64,000 bases of DNA from Ascarosepion bandense (lineage: Eukaryota; Mollusca; Cephalopoda; Sepiida; Sepiidae). Made by a program: the position numbers and the translations under genes. Below the pieces are notes generated by a model. The model was not told the origin of the DNA. It worked only from the letters and a program-made list of their open reading frames with translations, and ran no database searches. The stretch is taken from positions 7,062,501-7,126,500 of the forward strand of contig JBBBDQ010000346.1 of the NCBI GenBank assembly GCA_037127315.1. The letters are read 5' to 3'. Position 1 is the first letter of the stretch; each line of letters starts with the position of its first letter. Shown here piece by piece: positions 31,370 to 43,409 of the stretch.

Positions 31370-32560
31370 CGGAGTTGTTTGGTTAATTGGCCTTGTGCCA
31401 AACACGTCCAAAAGTCCCTACAATTTAAATATCAGAAGGTTCAAGGTTGGTTGTTGAAATGGGAAAGAATAAAATATTTCGTGTGTCCATCAAAGTAAAG
31501 ATTTATTTACAGAATGACAAAAGTGTAAGAAGAAAAATATAAGTAAAATTTTTGTAAACTGAATATTATAATATATTTGCGAAAAGAAAAATGTTCATTG
31601 AAAAAATGCATGCTATTTTGTAGTTAAAATTGTTCGTAGATAAATGTAGATATTTAAAATGTCCGCCGAAGTTTAGAGTTCATGGTTGTGTAGTAGCAGA
31701 ATGTAAAGTCTTTGTTCCTTTATCTTTTTTAGTCGGTCACAACAGGTTGAGAGAAAGAGAAGGCAAAATAAATAAAGAAGTTGTACTTACGCGTCCATTT
31801 TGTTGTTGTTGTTGTTGTTGTTGTTCTCTTTGGCGGCGTGTTTGAAAATGAAGAAAAGAACGTTTGGATAAAGAGATCGAATGAAACTGTGACGTGCCCT
31901 GTGTGCGGGTTGGCTTCTTGAATTTTCTCACGTTACTTTGCCGACAAGGTCTTCAGCTAACCGCTGCCATGTCGACTGCGTTTGACAGGTTAGCGTCGTG
32001 GTTTAAATAGTAAAACTTCTCATGATGCCGGCTCCAGCGAGCCTTTTTGCATCTCGGTGTTAAAATATGTCATATATTGTTGGGACGCCCGCGCCTATTC
32101 GGCTATAATGGACTATTCCATTACTATGTAAAGTAATGGTGGCATCTACGTAGGAAGAGTGTGCCGAGCAGCAGATCGACAAGTCAGTCGTAGACTTCCG
32201 GTGACGACCCGGAAGTAACCATTGCTCATACTACGTCTTACGATGGTTGAGACGATTAACCTTTATTCTTGTATTGGATACTAATAACCTTTGTAAATAC
32301 TATTTTCACGGAATACAACAATTAACCTATTCCTGTTGTTGAGTTATTTATTCTTACTCACGACATAGCATATATGAATTTGCAGTTTTTAATCCAATCA
32401 GGATTCAGAATTTGTTTTTCGCACTGACTTGTGAATTTTTCTTAGTTGAGTTTTTCCAAAGTCGTTTGACTCCACTTTTGCGGATGTGCAATTTTACTTT
32501 GGGTTTTTCGCAAATGCTGATAATTTGAATCCGATTTTGCGGGTGTGCAATTTATTTTTT
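31370..32560 (+). repeat. LTR-like repeat F, copy 2, interrupted by a 291-bp insertion
   Basis: Collinear with 17895-18700. A (TTG)n run at 31799-31825 expands one segment. The match breaks at 32077 and resumes at 32369, bracketing the insertion at 32078-32368. Confidence 0.55.
32071..32375. mobile_element. probable solo LTR inside repeat F
   Basis: The insertion begins TGTTGGGACGCCCGCG and ends CTCACGACATAG. CATATAT occurs directly on both sides (32071-32077, 32369-32375), and the uninterrupted paralogue at about 18542 has a single CATATAT. TG...CA-type ends (TGTTGGG/ACGACA) and a gene-poor 291 bp suggest a solo LTR. The duplication length of 7 is unusual for that class, so part of it may be chance. 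Confidence 0.55.
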
Positions 32561-32869
32561 GTGTTTTTTTTTTTGTTTTTTTTGTGTGTTTTTTGTTGGT
32601 TGATGGATGATATAAGATTTGTATCCTATAAAAACCAGATTTTTTTTAATCCTTTTTTCCTACTTGTTCAACATAATTTCTTTCAATGTCGGTTGGCTCG
32701 GTTATGTTTGGCACAAGGTAATTCGCAAGCATAACCGACCCCTAACCACAATATGAGAATGGCCGCAGAAAAGTCAAAGCAAAACAAAAACGACAGGACA
32801 CGTTATAACCTTAAACACTCATTTATTTATCTGTCTTATAGTTGTGAAGGTAGAGTTGAAAAGATGAGT

Positions 32870-34340
32870 TTGCTTTAGGTATCGCCACTCATTTTTGATA
32901 CGTAACTTTTGAATTTTTAAAAATAAAAAATATTTTCTTGAAACTTTATTTTAACTTTAATTGAAGGCTAAATTATTAAATTTATTACATTCACTAAGCA
33001 AAATACTCTGGTGTACTGGTGTATTTCAAACAGAAATTATATTGATTAAAATCTAAAATTTGAGATTTTAAAAAAATCCAGTGTTTCGGTCAATTTTGAG
33101 TGATAGACATATTTGTAAACAAAAATTAATTCTCGATTTTAAAAATCTTCCAAAAATAACATAGACATCTGCGACACATTATTTTTTGAAAATTAGCAAA
33201 TTTAAGTTTAAATTAATCTGATTTACACAAGTATTACTTATTTATAGCATGAAATTTAGAATAAAGTATTTCTTAATCACGGAGCGTTGATCTTTCTGAC
33301 CTTTGCCATAATTAATTGATGTATGATGACAGCCAAATATTGAGATAAGGTAAGTATGATTGACCGGAAGTGACGTAATTATCTATTTTTTTTCCTGTAA
33401 GGGGAAGGAACCACGAAAAAAATGGCCTTTTATTGTAACACAGAAAATACACTACTCAAAAAAACAATTTTTTTTAATTATTTTTCTAAAAATTGTATAT
33501 TTTTTAATTATTATAATTACAAAGTTAAAAAATAAAACAATTCTTTCAAAATCAATTAAAAGTTTATCTGATTAAATAATATCATAGTTTTATTGCATTT
33601 TTTTATTTTACTATTAGAAACAGAATTTCGGAAAAAAGACAACTGTTTGAAAAAAAGTAGATGTAGTGAAAACGAAATAAAATAACTTTCTTTTCTTCAC
33701 TATTTGCAAACTCGCAATGTTACTGGATAAAAAAAAAATGTTATTTAGCTAATGAGAACAGCGGAATTATAACGAACTCTATTCAACATCGAAACTACGA
33801 ACCTTTTTAATGTTTGATTACTTTTCCTGAAACACGCTAGTGATAACTTCAAACGTTTAACGTTGCAAAAGAAATTCTTTATTTGCTTCGTCTTGAATAA
33901 CACATGTTACCTCATTCTTAGGTCACTTCATAAATGATTTACATTTCCCAATGAGTCCTGCGTTTAAACAATGTTCGTTACAAAATTTCTTGCAATTTGA
34001 TGAATTTGCGTGGAGTGGGGGAGGTAGATGAAAAAAAATATTTTTACCAAACTTTTCTAAAAATAATAATTTCAAAAATGTCATTTATTTGTGAATTAGT
34101 CCTGAAAGTTTCATTATAATACGACTATTATTTGATTTTTTTCAAGAACTTCCAAATTAATGTGTTTTTCACCGGAAAAAAAAAACTTAGTTATGTAATA
34201 CATTATCCATTGTAAACTCTGGTAACGATTTAGTTATCCGCTGACGAAAATCAAAACAAGATATTTTACCAAAATTTCGAACTTGTAGATTTTATAATTT
34301 TTCAAAAGAATTAAAAATACTTTGATCTTTCCTGTTAATA
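32870..34340. repeat. AT-rich repeat, inverted diverged copy of 26800-28400
   Basis: Reverse-complement blocks in order: GGTATCGCCACTC, TAAGCAAAATACTC, AATCTGATTTACACAAGTA, AATTACGTCACTT/AAGTGACGTAATT, CCAAATTAATGT/ATTAATTTGG, CCAAAATTTCGAA. Identity is roughly 70-80% by eye. Non-coding. Confidence 0.55.
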
Positions 34341-35112
34341 ATAATACAAAACATTTTGTAGGGGAGGTAGCTAATGTACTGTTTGACAAATACACTAAAT
34401 TAAGCCTCTTCTTACTATTTTTACTTAAATGCACAAAAAAAAACAACAACATTCATATAAGAACAGAACAGAATAACGCAGTTGTTTATGACAGGTAAAG
34501 ATTACTGATTGTGAGTACAAGTGATTGAAAATGTTAAAATAAAGAACAATAGTTTAATAAGTAAGTATGAAAATATCAGTCAATTTGATTACTGTGTATG
34601 TACAGAAATTAAACAGTTTGTTTTTTGTTTTGTTGAGAAATTATTGGTAATAGTTCATTCACTAACAGTTTTTTTAGTTATGAATAGTTGTCTCTCTTTG
34701 ACTGTATTATAGAAAAATTATTGAGTGAGTTAGTGCCTCGTTTTTTTTTTTTTTGTTTTTTTTTGTTGAGTTTGTTAAAAGTCATGATGATAAAAAGATT
34801 TGACAAGCTGATATGATGTAGAATTACTTCGACAAGTTGAGTTTCGTAGAATCGCTGTAAAACTGTTGGTTTCAATGAAGAGTTGAATTTCTCTAGCTAG
34901 CCGTATAGATGTTAAAAAAATAAAACTAAAAGCTAAAAAATTGATAATGGTGGATTCTAGTGACGAGCTGAAAACATGGATTTCTCACAAGATTTATTGT
35001 ATAAAAATACAATTTTGGCACAAGGCCGATGATTATTGGGGAGACAAAAACTGAGGCCGGTCATCAATAACTATCCTATACCCAGCTAATCCGACTCACG
35101 ACCCAATCACTT
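34341..35112. other. no recognised feature
   Basis: AT-rich with poly-T at about 34740. Small frames only. Confidence 0.3.
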
Positions 35113-35520
35113 GTGGTGGTACCGGGCAAGCGAAGGACCGGATGTTGCCCTCAGAGGTCAAGTTAGCAAATGACCAAAACTGGTCTTTGCGCATCTGGGC
35201 TCCATGCAGAGGTTCCGGTGGAAAACAAAAAATAAAACAAATCCCTTTAGGCTTTCCACGGACCATTTTCGCGGGCCGATGTGAATTTTGTTTATTGTCC
35301 AATGGGAATCCCAAAATTAAATACGGGTGTGAATTCCAAAATGACTTGTTCGGAGCCCCGAAAAGGGTTTGAAAAAAGAATTTGATATTTATTTATTTTT
35401 GGTTTTCCACCGGAACTTCTGCGTGGAGCCCAGATGCGCAAAGATCAGTTTTCGTCATTTGCTAACTGGACCTCTGAGGGCAAACATCCGGTCCTTCGCT
35501 TGCTCGGTATCACCACACAC
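35113..35520. repeat. palindromic remnant of LTR-like repeat G
   Basis: The left arm 35113-35236 (GTACCGGGCAAGCGAAGG, GACCGGATGTT, TTGCGCATCTGGGCTCC) and right arm 35398-35520 are about 90% reverse-complementary over ~124 bp. The left arm plus centre is collinear with 4428-4660, so the right arm appears to be an inverted duplication of the start of that repeat. Confidence 0.65.
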
Positions 35521-35762
35521 TCTACAATTTTCCATTCACCATAAGGACCGAGCCATCGTCAATCAATCCCCCATGCAGCATAAATACCTCATACTTTAGG
35601 GAACCTAAAAAAAAGATATAATCCCCCCACATGAATTTTTAAAAAAGATTTTTTGTACAATATATATACAAAAATATATAAAAATTACACATGAAATGTA
35701 AGGTAAAAATGGCGGGGTGTATATATGAACTCAAAAAACATTCCCTCATGCCAGCCACCGAA

Positions 35763-35827
35763 TGCCGAAACCCAGGATTGAACCAGTGACCTTTAGTCTA
35801 ACGCTCTCCCAACTGAGCTATTTCGGC
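35763..35827 (-). pseudogene. tRNA-Phe pseudogene lacking part of the anticodon arm
   Basis: Matches the tRNA-Phe genes of this window (acceptor GCCGAAA, T-arm GGTTCAATCC with small changes) but is 65 nt. About 8 nt containing the GAA anticodon are missing. The 3' flank TCGGTGGCTGG is the conserved flank seen at the other loci. Confidence 0.8.
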
Positions 35828-35861
35828 CGACAGCCGAATATATCTCACTGAATTAAACAGA

Positions 35862-36100
35862 CTTCATTGCATTCACTTACGCGCAAATACCCTTGGGAAA
35901 GGTATTAATCCGTCTCTTCCCTCCAGTCATGGGTTAAATAATAGGACAGATTGGGTTCTATAGCCTTGGTCGGCAACCAGTCTACCGCAGAAAGCAATGG
36001 CAACCTACTGCGGGATAATCTTCTGCCCAGTCAGTCATGTCTCTTTCGAGACATGATCGCCCAAGCGTGTATCGCGCATGGCACTTAACTGACTGACTGA
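35862..36100 (+). mobile_element. SINE-A copy, 5'-truncated
   Basis: Body from ATTGCATTCACTTACGCGC to the tail GCACTTAACTGACTGACTGA. The tRNA-like head is missing. It begins 35 bp beyond the tRNA-Phe pseudogene. Confidence 0.75.
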
Positions 36101-36716
36101 CAGTTTCCTATTTATAATTTATGTTAGTTGCGTGGAAGGATGAAAAATGGTTAGCGCAAACTATCGTCTACTAAACAACGTGAACGTGCAGGGTAAAAGA
36201 TGAAGGGAAATATGATTATTGACCAATCAGAAAGCATTTTTGACTTATGATCCACTTTTAATGGGTTTAAAAGAGATTCAGAATATATGGTTGTGATCCA
36301 ATTTTAATGGGTTTAAAACTGAGAATGTAAAAAGTTGTTTCTACAATTTTGATGGAAAAATTTCGTTTTTTAAGTTTGGGGCCTTTTTTTCTTCATACTA
36401 TGTTTTTTTTTTTGTTTTTTTGTTTTTTTGTTTTTTTTGTTTTTTTTTTTTGCTTTTTTTTAGAGAATTAGTGGAGATACTTCTTAATTCATACATTTAC
36501 TAAACAGTATGGAAATACCGGAATTCCAACGCAGCTCTCCGATTTCTCAGTCAGGGACGTTACACTACAGCATACGACACCACACCAAATCATACCATAC
36601 TACACCACACACCAAAACGTGCTACAGTACACACACATCCGACGTGGGACATAAGCTAAATTAAATAAAAACCGTTAAATATTAATGGGAATAGAGATTA
36701 AAACATTAAAAAGCAG
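36101..36716. other. no recognised gene; poly-T/G tract
   Basis: A T-rich run with interspersed G lies at 36402-36460. A tandem phrase CCATTTTAATGGGTTTAAAA-like occurs twice (about 36252 and 36298). Confidence 0.4.
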
Positions 36717-36789
36717 TTACTGATTTCAAACCCTAGGTGTTGCGCGTGTTAAGCGAGCGTCACAATCACTTACTAGTACTACACAGACA
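36717..36789 (-). pseudogene. decayed tRNA-Val-like sequence (AAC loop)
   Basis: Minus strand shows GACGCTCGCTTAACACGCG, resembling the anticodon arm of the tRNA-Val genes below with AAC in place of CAC, and a weak T-arm (CCTAGGGTTTGAAA). Stems are poorly paired. Confidence 0.35.
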
Positions 36790-38068
36790 CCACTGAACTT
36801 TTGTCCTACATCCTTTGGTATTTCTTAATAATAACAAAGATTTTGACGATAAAATTTTGTTTTTATTAAGTTTAGAGTTTTTTTTAATTATGGTATACTC
36901 ATTTTTTAGCGAATCTATGAACTGTGGAGGTATCAATAAATATCATTATTTTATTCGAATTTAAAAATAAATGCTGGCAAACATCCTAAAAAGCAAAAAC
37001 AAAAACTAAAAAAAAAACGTTTTTAAAAAGTTTTTGAAATGTAAAAAAAACTTTAATTTTTCTAATTTTATGTAGAAGGGAGGAGAAAAATTCGAATACT
37101 TTTGCCTTTTTTGGGAAAAAACATTAGGAAATCACTACCTCCATTACATTTCCCAATAACACTTCAGAGCAATGTAAGTTTAAGAAATAAAAAGAAGCTG
37201 TGGAGAGCCATGAATATCTACATCTTGAAGAGACGTAATGCTTACGAAGGATAATGAAAGATATAAAGCAAATCGTTACTTGAATCATTTTGTTACTATT
37301 TTGGACCGTGACCAAATTTTCTGTTGTCATTCCAGGAGTTGCTTTTAAAACATTCATTCATTCATTCATTCTTTATTTCATTCACTCATTCTTTCATTCA
37401 TTTTTTCATTGAGAACGTTCGAAATTTTGGTGAAAACTTCTATTTTTCTTGTTTAGTAATGTTTCTGTTTTGGAAAATCTTGGAAAATGACCCCAAAATA
37501 GTACATATCTGGGTTAGGGTGGACGGGGACAGTCATCTTAAATCATCCAATATTGGATTGGAAAGCATTAATCGCCGGTCCCACAAAAAAATGCCGGTAC
37601 GCCACATGATAGTTGGTGTGGAGAGCCACTCTTTTTACGTGATACATGTTTGGGTCTGCGGTAAGTTGCCGATTCTTTCTACCAAGGCTATAGGACCTGA
37701 TCTGTTCTGTTATGCCCACGACCAACCAAAATAAAATGCGTGATAGTAAGGTATTTTTAAACTAAACATCAGTATCGTAGCAGGTAGCTTTTTAAAAAGC
37801 AACGTTTTGCTCCTGAAATGATTTTTTTACATACTGAATTACCTCCCTTTGGATTAATTTCGGCTAAGTTTTCGAACACATTCTTGCCGACAATACACAT
37901 AATTCTTCATATTAATTCTGCGATCAACCAATGAAATATAACTTTGCAGAATGAAAATAAATAAGATATAATAAGAAATAATTTTATCATAAATAAAACA
38001 AGCTACTACCGGGAAAACGCCATATAACTTTTTTCTGACAGAGTAAAAAAAAGGAGACAAATTCCAAA
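36790..38068. other. no gene; hAT-like and SINE-like fragments
   Basis: 37490-37615 resembles the right half of the hAT element at 1536 (AAATAGTACATATCT, CCGGTACGCCACATGATAG). 37640-37735 resembles a decayed SINE-A piece (CCAAGGCTATAGGACC). (ATTC)n lies at about 37350-37400. The 136-codon frame here crosses these and is not a gene. Confidence 0.4.
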
Positions 38069-38141
38069 TGATTCCGCTGGGGATCGAACCCAGGACCTCT
38101 CGCGTGTGAAGCGAGCGTGATAACCACTACACTACGGAACC
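38069..38141 (-). tRNA. tRNA-Val (CAC)
   Basis: 73 nt. Acceptor GGTTCCG / CGGAATC (one G-U pair), D-arm TAGTGTAGTGGTTATCAC, anticodon arm CTCGC-TTCACAC-GCGAG, and T-arm with GGTTCGATCCC. A run of eight T lies just downstream on the minus strand (38046-38053), a Pol III terminator. All stems look sound. Confidence 0.88.
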
Positions 38142-38491
38142 CCACACATGCTTCACTGTCTTGAAATTTAAACCAACCTGTTAAAAAATAATTTTTTTAA
38201 CTCTTATTTTTGCTCACAAATCGAAATTCGAATCCGGCTTTTAAGTATTTTTTAAAACTTTTATTTTTTCTCATTATTTATTTTTATTTATTTATTTTTA
38301 TCAGCGATTTCATTAAAATAGTCCTTGGTAATTTTTTGAATACAGTTTTTTCGGGGTTTTTTTTGTTCTTTTTGGGGTTTTTTTTCCTCAGAAAAAAACT
38401 GTTTAATATTTTATGACTATCTCTCTCCCACCCTCACTGGGTACCCCATACTTTCGACCTTGAGCCACATCCAAGCGGGACTTAGAATTTC

Positions 38492-38538
<47 letters not shown>

Positions 38539-39074
38539 GTGTGTGAGTGTGTGAAACACACATACACACGCACAAATTTAAAAATCTACTTGTATAAAAC
38601 TTCAAAGTCAAACTAAAATAATCGGACATCTTCCATTTTCCAGCTCGAATACCAAGAACTGAATTAACTGCCTTAGAACACCTTATAGCGGATAAAAAAT
38701 TAATTAAAATCAACCTCCTTCTTCATTTTTATAAAAATTCACAATGACATATGAAATCCTGGGTTTTCCCAAATAGGAAAAGGATTGACCATGTGCTAAA
38801 CGAAAAAAGTCTTGAAACCAGATTTCGCAAGTAGGTGTTAAAATGATTTTTGACGAATGGGAGCGACTTGCAAGACCAAAAAGGAGTTCGCGTGTAAATG
38901 CGAAAAATCTAGATTACAATAAAAGGACTTCATCAGCGTCAGTTAGTCAGAGAGTCAGAACTTCAACTTCAAGCGACTCGGACATTGTCCTATTTCTCTT
39001 TCTCCTTATCTCTTTCAACAATTACTTCTACAAACATTTTGTACGAACTCTTGGTACCCTTAACTTTCTCATTG
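38142..39074. other. no gene; (TC)n microsatellite
   Basis: (CT)n lies at about 38493-38535, adjoining a GT/CA-rich stretch. The 98-codon frame through it (RERERER) is artefactual. Confidence 0.5.
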
Positions 39075-39330
39075 GACATTAATTTCTAAGAATTCTTGTT
39101 ATTCCTCCTTTTAATAAATTTTTATTTTGACATGAAAAATGTATATTTTATTCTTACACTATTCCACACTATTCCACACATTCCAACCTGCAATCAACCT
39201 TCTGATAACGATGAAAACCTTTTGATGATTATAACTCTGCATAAAACCTGTAAGATGTAGGGAGTCAGTTAAGTAAGATTCAAGGTCGAATTAAAGAAAC
39301 GTTAACCAGCTCCCCTACGCTACAACCTAA
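39075..39330 (-). repeat. LTR-like repeat F, partial copy 3
   Basis: Reverse complement of 17900-18120 (GTAGGGAGTCaGTTAAG, AAGGTCGAAT, TTCCACACTATTCCACA). Confidence 0.6.
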
Positions 39331-41558
39331 CCCCATGGCCTTGGAACCGCATTATTTTTTTAAGTACCAAATAAACAAAAAAGTTGATTAGAAGATCAAA
39401 ACTAAGTCCCAACATTAGTAAACCAATCTAGAACCATTTAAAAATATATATACATATATATAAAGTTCATGTTTTTGCTGTGTGTATCAAAAAAGTAGTA
39501 GTAACGTCTTGTTCCTCCTTTTTTTTCTTTTTTCTTTTTTTTTTGTGTACGGCGAGTAGAAGGGAAAGAAAGAGGGATTAAGAAAACTGCACACGAAAAG
39601 GTTAGAGGGCGAATATGTGTCGCTGGGACAGTTGTGTCCGATCAGTGGTTTGAAAAAACGTTTGTTACATCATGGCTGTGTTCTGTTCTCTGCCTCCTTG
39701 TCTCTCTGACTGACCGACCGAAAAACCTGATATATGTAGTCAAGTCGATCACGTAGTCGGCTCCGAAAGTAAAGTCATTTTGGGGCGGGATATAACCCTG
39801 TTTTCAGATGGCTGGTATTAATTTTAAGCGATTTTCAGGTTGAAAAGAGGTTTCTCTAAAACTGGAAAATATAATTATTTAAGTCAGGAAAAGTAGCCGA
39901 AATGTTAAAAAAGTGGAAAATACAGATACAAGAATTAATTGGGTGCAAAATCGTTTTGTTGAGAGAATTCCAATCACAACATTTGCTAATGGATTTTGAC
40001 GATGTGCGACCCGAGGTCGAAATGAGGCCTTGACAATCTGCCATGTACTGGGTTACCGGGACAGTTTATAAGAGCAGACAAACAGTCACTTGTTTTGACT
40101 TGCTTGTAATCTTTGAATTATTTGATATATATATAAAAATAATATATAAATCTACAACTTTTTTTTTTCTTTATCATATACCAATCCCTCGCAAGTCTAG
40201 TCCATCCTCAACAAGTGATAATAAGCGGCCCTCTTCTGGCTAATCCGAGATCAACAACACAACGAGGGCAGAATCGGCCAAAGGTCAGAGAGGTTGGCTG
40301 GATGAGCTAGGGGTCGTTTTATAGGGAAGAAACAAGACTAAAGTTCAGTTAGTTGTTTTCTGTAAATCACTCTCTTTCCATTGGTTGCTAAATATTTTCA
40401 CACTGACTCGCAAAATTTGTCTTATTCATTTCCTTAGCACGGAAGCGATCCTTTTTCCTATTGGTCAAAAAAAGATTTTCATACTTGCTCATGACTTTGC
40501 AAACAGTGAAGAAAAAAAGAGTTATTTTTATTTCATACCCATGTTGCAGAGGCCGAGGTAGGGTAAGGTCTCGACCCCACAAACTTTTGTATGTGTGTAA
40601 TACAACAAAGACAATAAGAAGAACAAAGGCGAATATGTTGAGTTTCAATGCCAATTTTATTGTGATAAAAATCGACGAGCAAACAGTAGGAAAAATCGGA
40701 AAAGGATGGAACGTCGGCAGCGGTTGGCAGGATTAGCTCAGGCCGGAACGCTGTCGTCGGTCGGAAGGAATGTCGTCAGCGTCTGGTATGAAAGGCACAG
40801 GCTGGAAAGTTGTCAGCGTCTAGCAGGATCGACCGCGGTTTAACGGGATCGCTGCGGGCTAGCACGTACGAAAGCCACGGCAACTGAACTTGATCGACCG
40901 CAGTTAACGTGGTCTAGAGCGGACTAAGCCGTTCCACCTCCGAAGCAGAGTCAAACCTAAAGCGGGGCCGGCTGCTAACTAAAATATCATGCGCTCCAGG
41001 GATCAACATGGAAGTTGAAAAAAGTAAGTATCTGGGAACAGATAGTACACTATGATCTTACTCCCCGGGTTAAAGATGGCCATTTCGGCGAAAGTGACAC
41101 TGATAATAAGGGTTCAGTATTGACCAGCATCTCCTTGCTGCTGATTTTTGTGTGCGAGACAGTGCCGTGCTTAGTAACATCGCCCCCGCCTCGTAGAATG
41201 CGCCTTGCGGCCCATCTACCCGCAGAATGCAACTTGCCACCCGCTTCTCCGAACATACTGAACCCACAATAAATGGTACTTTAAACAAAATACTCTCGGC
41301 GTGCAGATATTCCGTGATCACGAAAAACCTGAAGAAATCGCGGAATTGGCGTTTTGAAGCTATACGTTACGAACGCTTTCACAATTTTTAGCTACTTTTT
41401 ATGTATGCTGAGCGAAACAAATATCTATAATCTACTTCTCACTCAAGTTCATATTTTGTTAATTAAAAATGATTTGCGGCCATTCGGGAAAGAGAGAGAG
41501 AGAGAGCGAGACGGATTGATAGATGTCTATTACAACATAATTTTCTAGTTAACCTTAA
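39331..41558. other. no recognised gene; less AT-rich island at 40680-41290
   Basis: 40680-41290 is much richer in G+C than its surroundings. It carries repeated words (GCAGCGGTTGGCAGG / GTCAGCGTCTaGCAGGATCG; CGCAGAATGC). It may be an LTR of an unidentified element (AATAAA at about 41268). Small frames show no family motif. Confidence 0.35.
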
Positions 41559-42474
41559 TGTGACACGATAACTAGGCGTATATTAAGGTGCTTTGTAAAA
41601 TATGTATTTTATTATCATAAATTAAAATAGAAAATGGTTAAGAATAGAAAATAGTTTAAAAACATATTTAACAAAAGTGAAAAAGAAGAGGAAAAAATAA
41701 ATAAATAAACGCTTTTTCTTTTATGAGGAAAATTGTGGAAGAGACAAGGGTATCAGATTACTATTTTAAATCCTACCACTCTTCCGGTAAATATTTGACT
41801 CAGTGATTTAATGTGATAAAGAGATAAAGTTCAGGAAATAGAGTTCGGGAGGTGGGTTTTTGAATGACCAGGCCAAAGGCTGTTTTTTACTGTATCTTGA
41901 CCACACATTAAGAATTTTCCGGTGGAAGCTTTATTAAGATAAAAAGATTTTAAAAAATCATGGAAAAAATATTAAGTCCGCAAGATGTTTAATACATCAA
42001 AAGAAGGAAAATTTAAGTACCTTGAAATTTCGGACTTACAGTTGCCAATGCTTATCTTTTAGTTTTATTTTAGCCTGGGGGTCTTTAGTCACTTCCGGAA
42101 TGTTTTAAATAAATACAGGTGATTTTCCGAGCCGACCAGTAGAGTAGAGTGAGAGAGTCAGTTAAGTCAGTCAGTCAGTTGAGTGAAGTGAACCTCCGTT
42201 CGTCTTGTTTCGGTCGGTTCGGATTTGTTGATCTCCATTAATTAGAGTTAGAGCTGTGTGTCACATTCGCCTGCCCCAACCGAAAAGGCTAACTCTAAAC
42301 GAAATAAAGCATCCTTTCAACCCATCCAAGTTGTGGAAGTTCGTTCCTTATAGTTTAATCTTGTACCCCCAGCTTGAGGCTCCGACATTTTCAACAAACT
42401 CCCGGCAAACATCACAGCGTGGAGAACGGCCGCCGGAGAAATTGTTCGGACCGACCGTTGGGGTGTTACATTAA
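41555..42474 (+). mobile_element. solo LTR with TTAA target duplication
   Basis: The insert is 41559-42470 (912 bp), starting TGTGACAC and ending GTGTTACA (inverted ends, 7 of 8). TTAA occurs directly on both sides (41555-41558, 42471-42474). It contains a possible TATA (AAATAAATAC at about 42108) and a polyadenylation signal AATAAA (about 42302). There is no internal coding region and no second LTR in the window, so it is a recombined solo LTR. The parental family is unknown; its sequence does not match the gypsy LTR at 19268. Confidence 0.75.
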
Positions 42475-43336
42475 TAATTATTTTGTTAATTTTTTTTTTT
42501 TTTTTTTTCATTACAATAGAATAGATCTGCGGAGCCAAGGAACCTTGCGGCTTCCCGGGGACCCTAATTGCGGGTTCTGCAGGGACCCTAAGTACGTCCC
42601 TGGTGTGAGGTCAAAGTCGCCCTTTTTAAGTCATAACAAGTGAGAGCAGTAGGCTGCAAAACTCACATCAGTCCCACCCTACCCAATTAAACTTCGCCCG
42701 TTTTCAATTTAACGGGTTTTTGATCAAAGTTAATCCTCTTTTGGGAAAATCTTTACCACAGATTGTTCTTAAAACTATATTCGGATACATTTTGGGGTTC
42801 TTATCATTTTGGAACCTCTATTTTGCAAAATTTTTGCACATAATGTTTTATTCGCGTTTATATTATTATCAACAAATGTGTACTGTAGTAAAAAATCAAG
42901 TGGATCGGAATCCGACAGGATAATTAAAGAATAAGATAAAGAACAACAACAACAAAAAAACAAAAAAACAAAAAAAAACAAATAGGAAGCAATATTTTCA
43001 TTTTTAAAACTTCTGATGACTGAATTTAAACACTGAATAAATTTTCAAAGTTACAAATTAAATTTTAAAATAAAATTTATTTTTTACTTAATTCCTCATA
43101 ATTTTATCAACATATTTTTAAAAATAGTTTCTACTTTTTTTGTTTTTTTCATTTTTTATACATATTTAATTTATTTTTCTAAATCAATATAGTTAGGATT
43201 ATTTATACGCATACGTAAATTTTTTGTTTGTCTTTATTTCATATTTCAAATAATCATTCTAGAAATATTGGTTAAAATAAAAACGATGTTTGTTGTTTTC
43301 GTTCTTTTTGCTATATTTAAAAAAATTATTTAACTC
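42475..43336. other. no recognised feature
   Basis: Contains poly-T (42489-42508) and a G+C-richer patch, 42530-42650. No gene was recognised. Confidence 0.35.
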
Positions 43337-43409
43337 TGGTTCCGCTGGGGATCGAACCCAGGGCCTCTCGCGTGTGAAGCGAGCGTGATAACTACTACAC
43401 TACGGAACC
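43337..43409 (-). tRNA. tRNA-Val (CAC)
   Basis: 73 nt. The acceptor GGTTCCG / CGGAACC is fully paired. The anticodon arm CTCGC-TTCACAC-GCGAG and T-arm GGTTCGATCCC are intact. It differs from the copy at 38069 at a few sites (for example TAGTAGTTATCAC in the D-arm). A T7 terminator lies downstream on the minus strand (about 43318). Confidence 0.88.

Noticed and set aside
37324..37734. 136-codon frame as a gene
   Set aside because: It runs through (ATTC)n, a hAT-like fragment and a SINE-like fragment.
38417..38713. 98-codon frame with a long RE repeat
   Set aside because: Direct translation of a (TC)n microsatellite.
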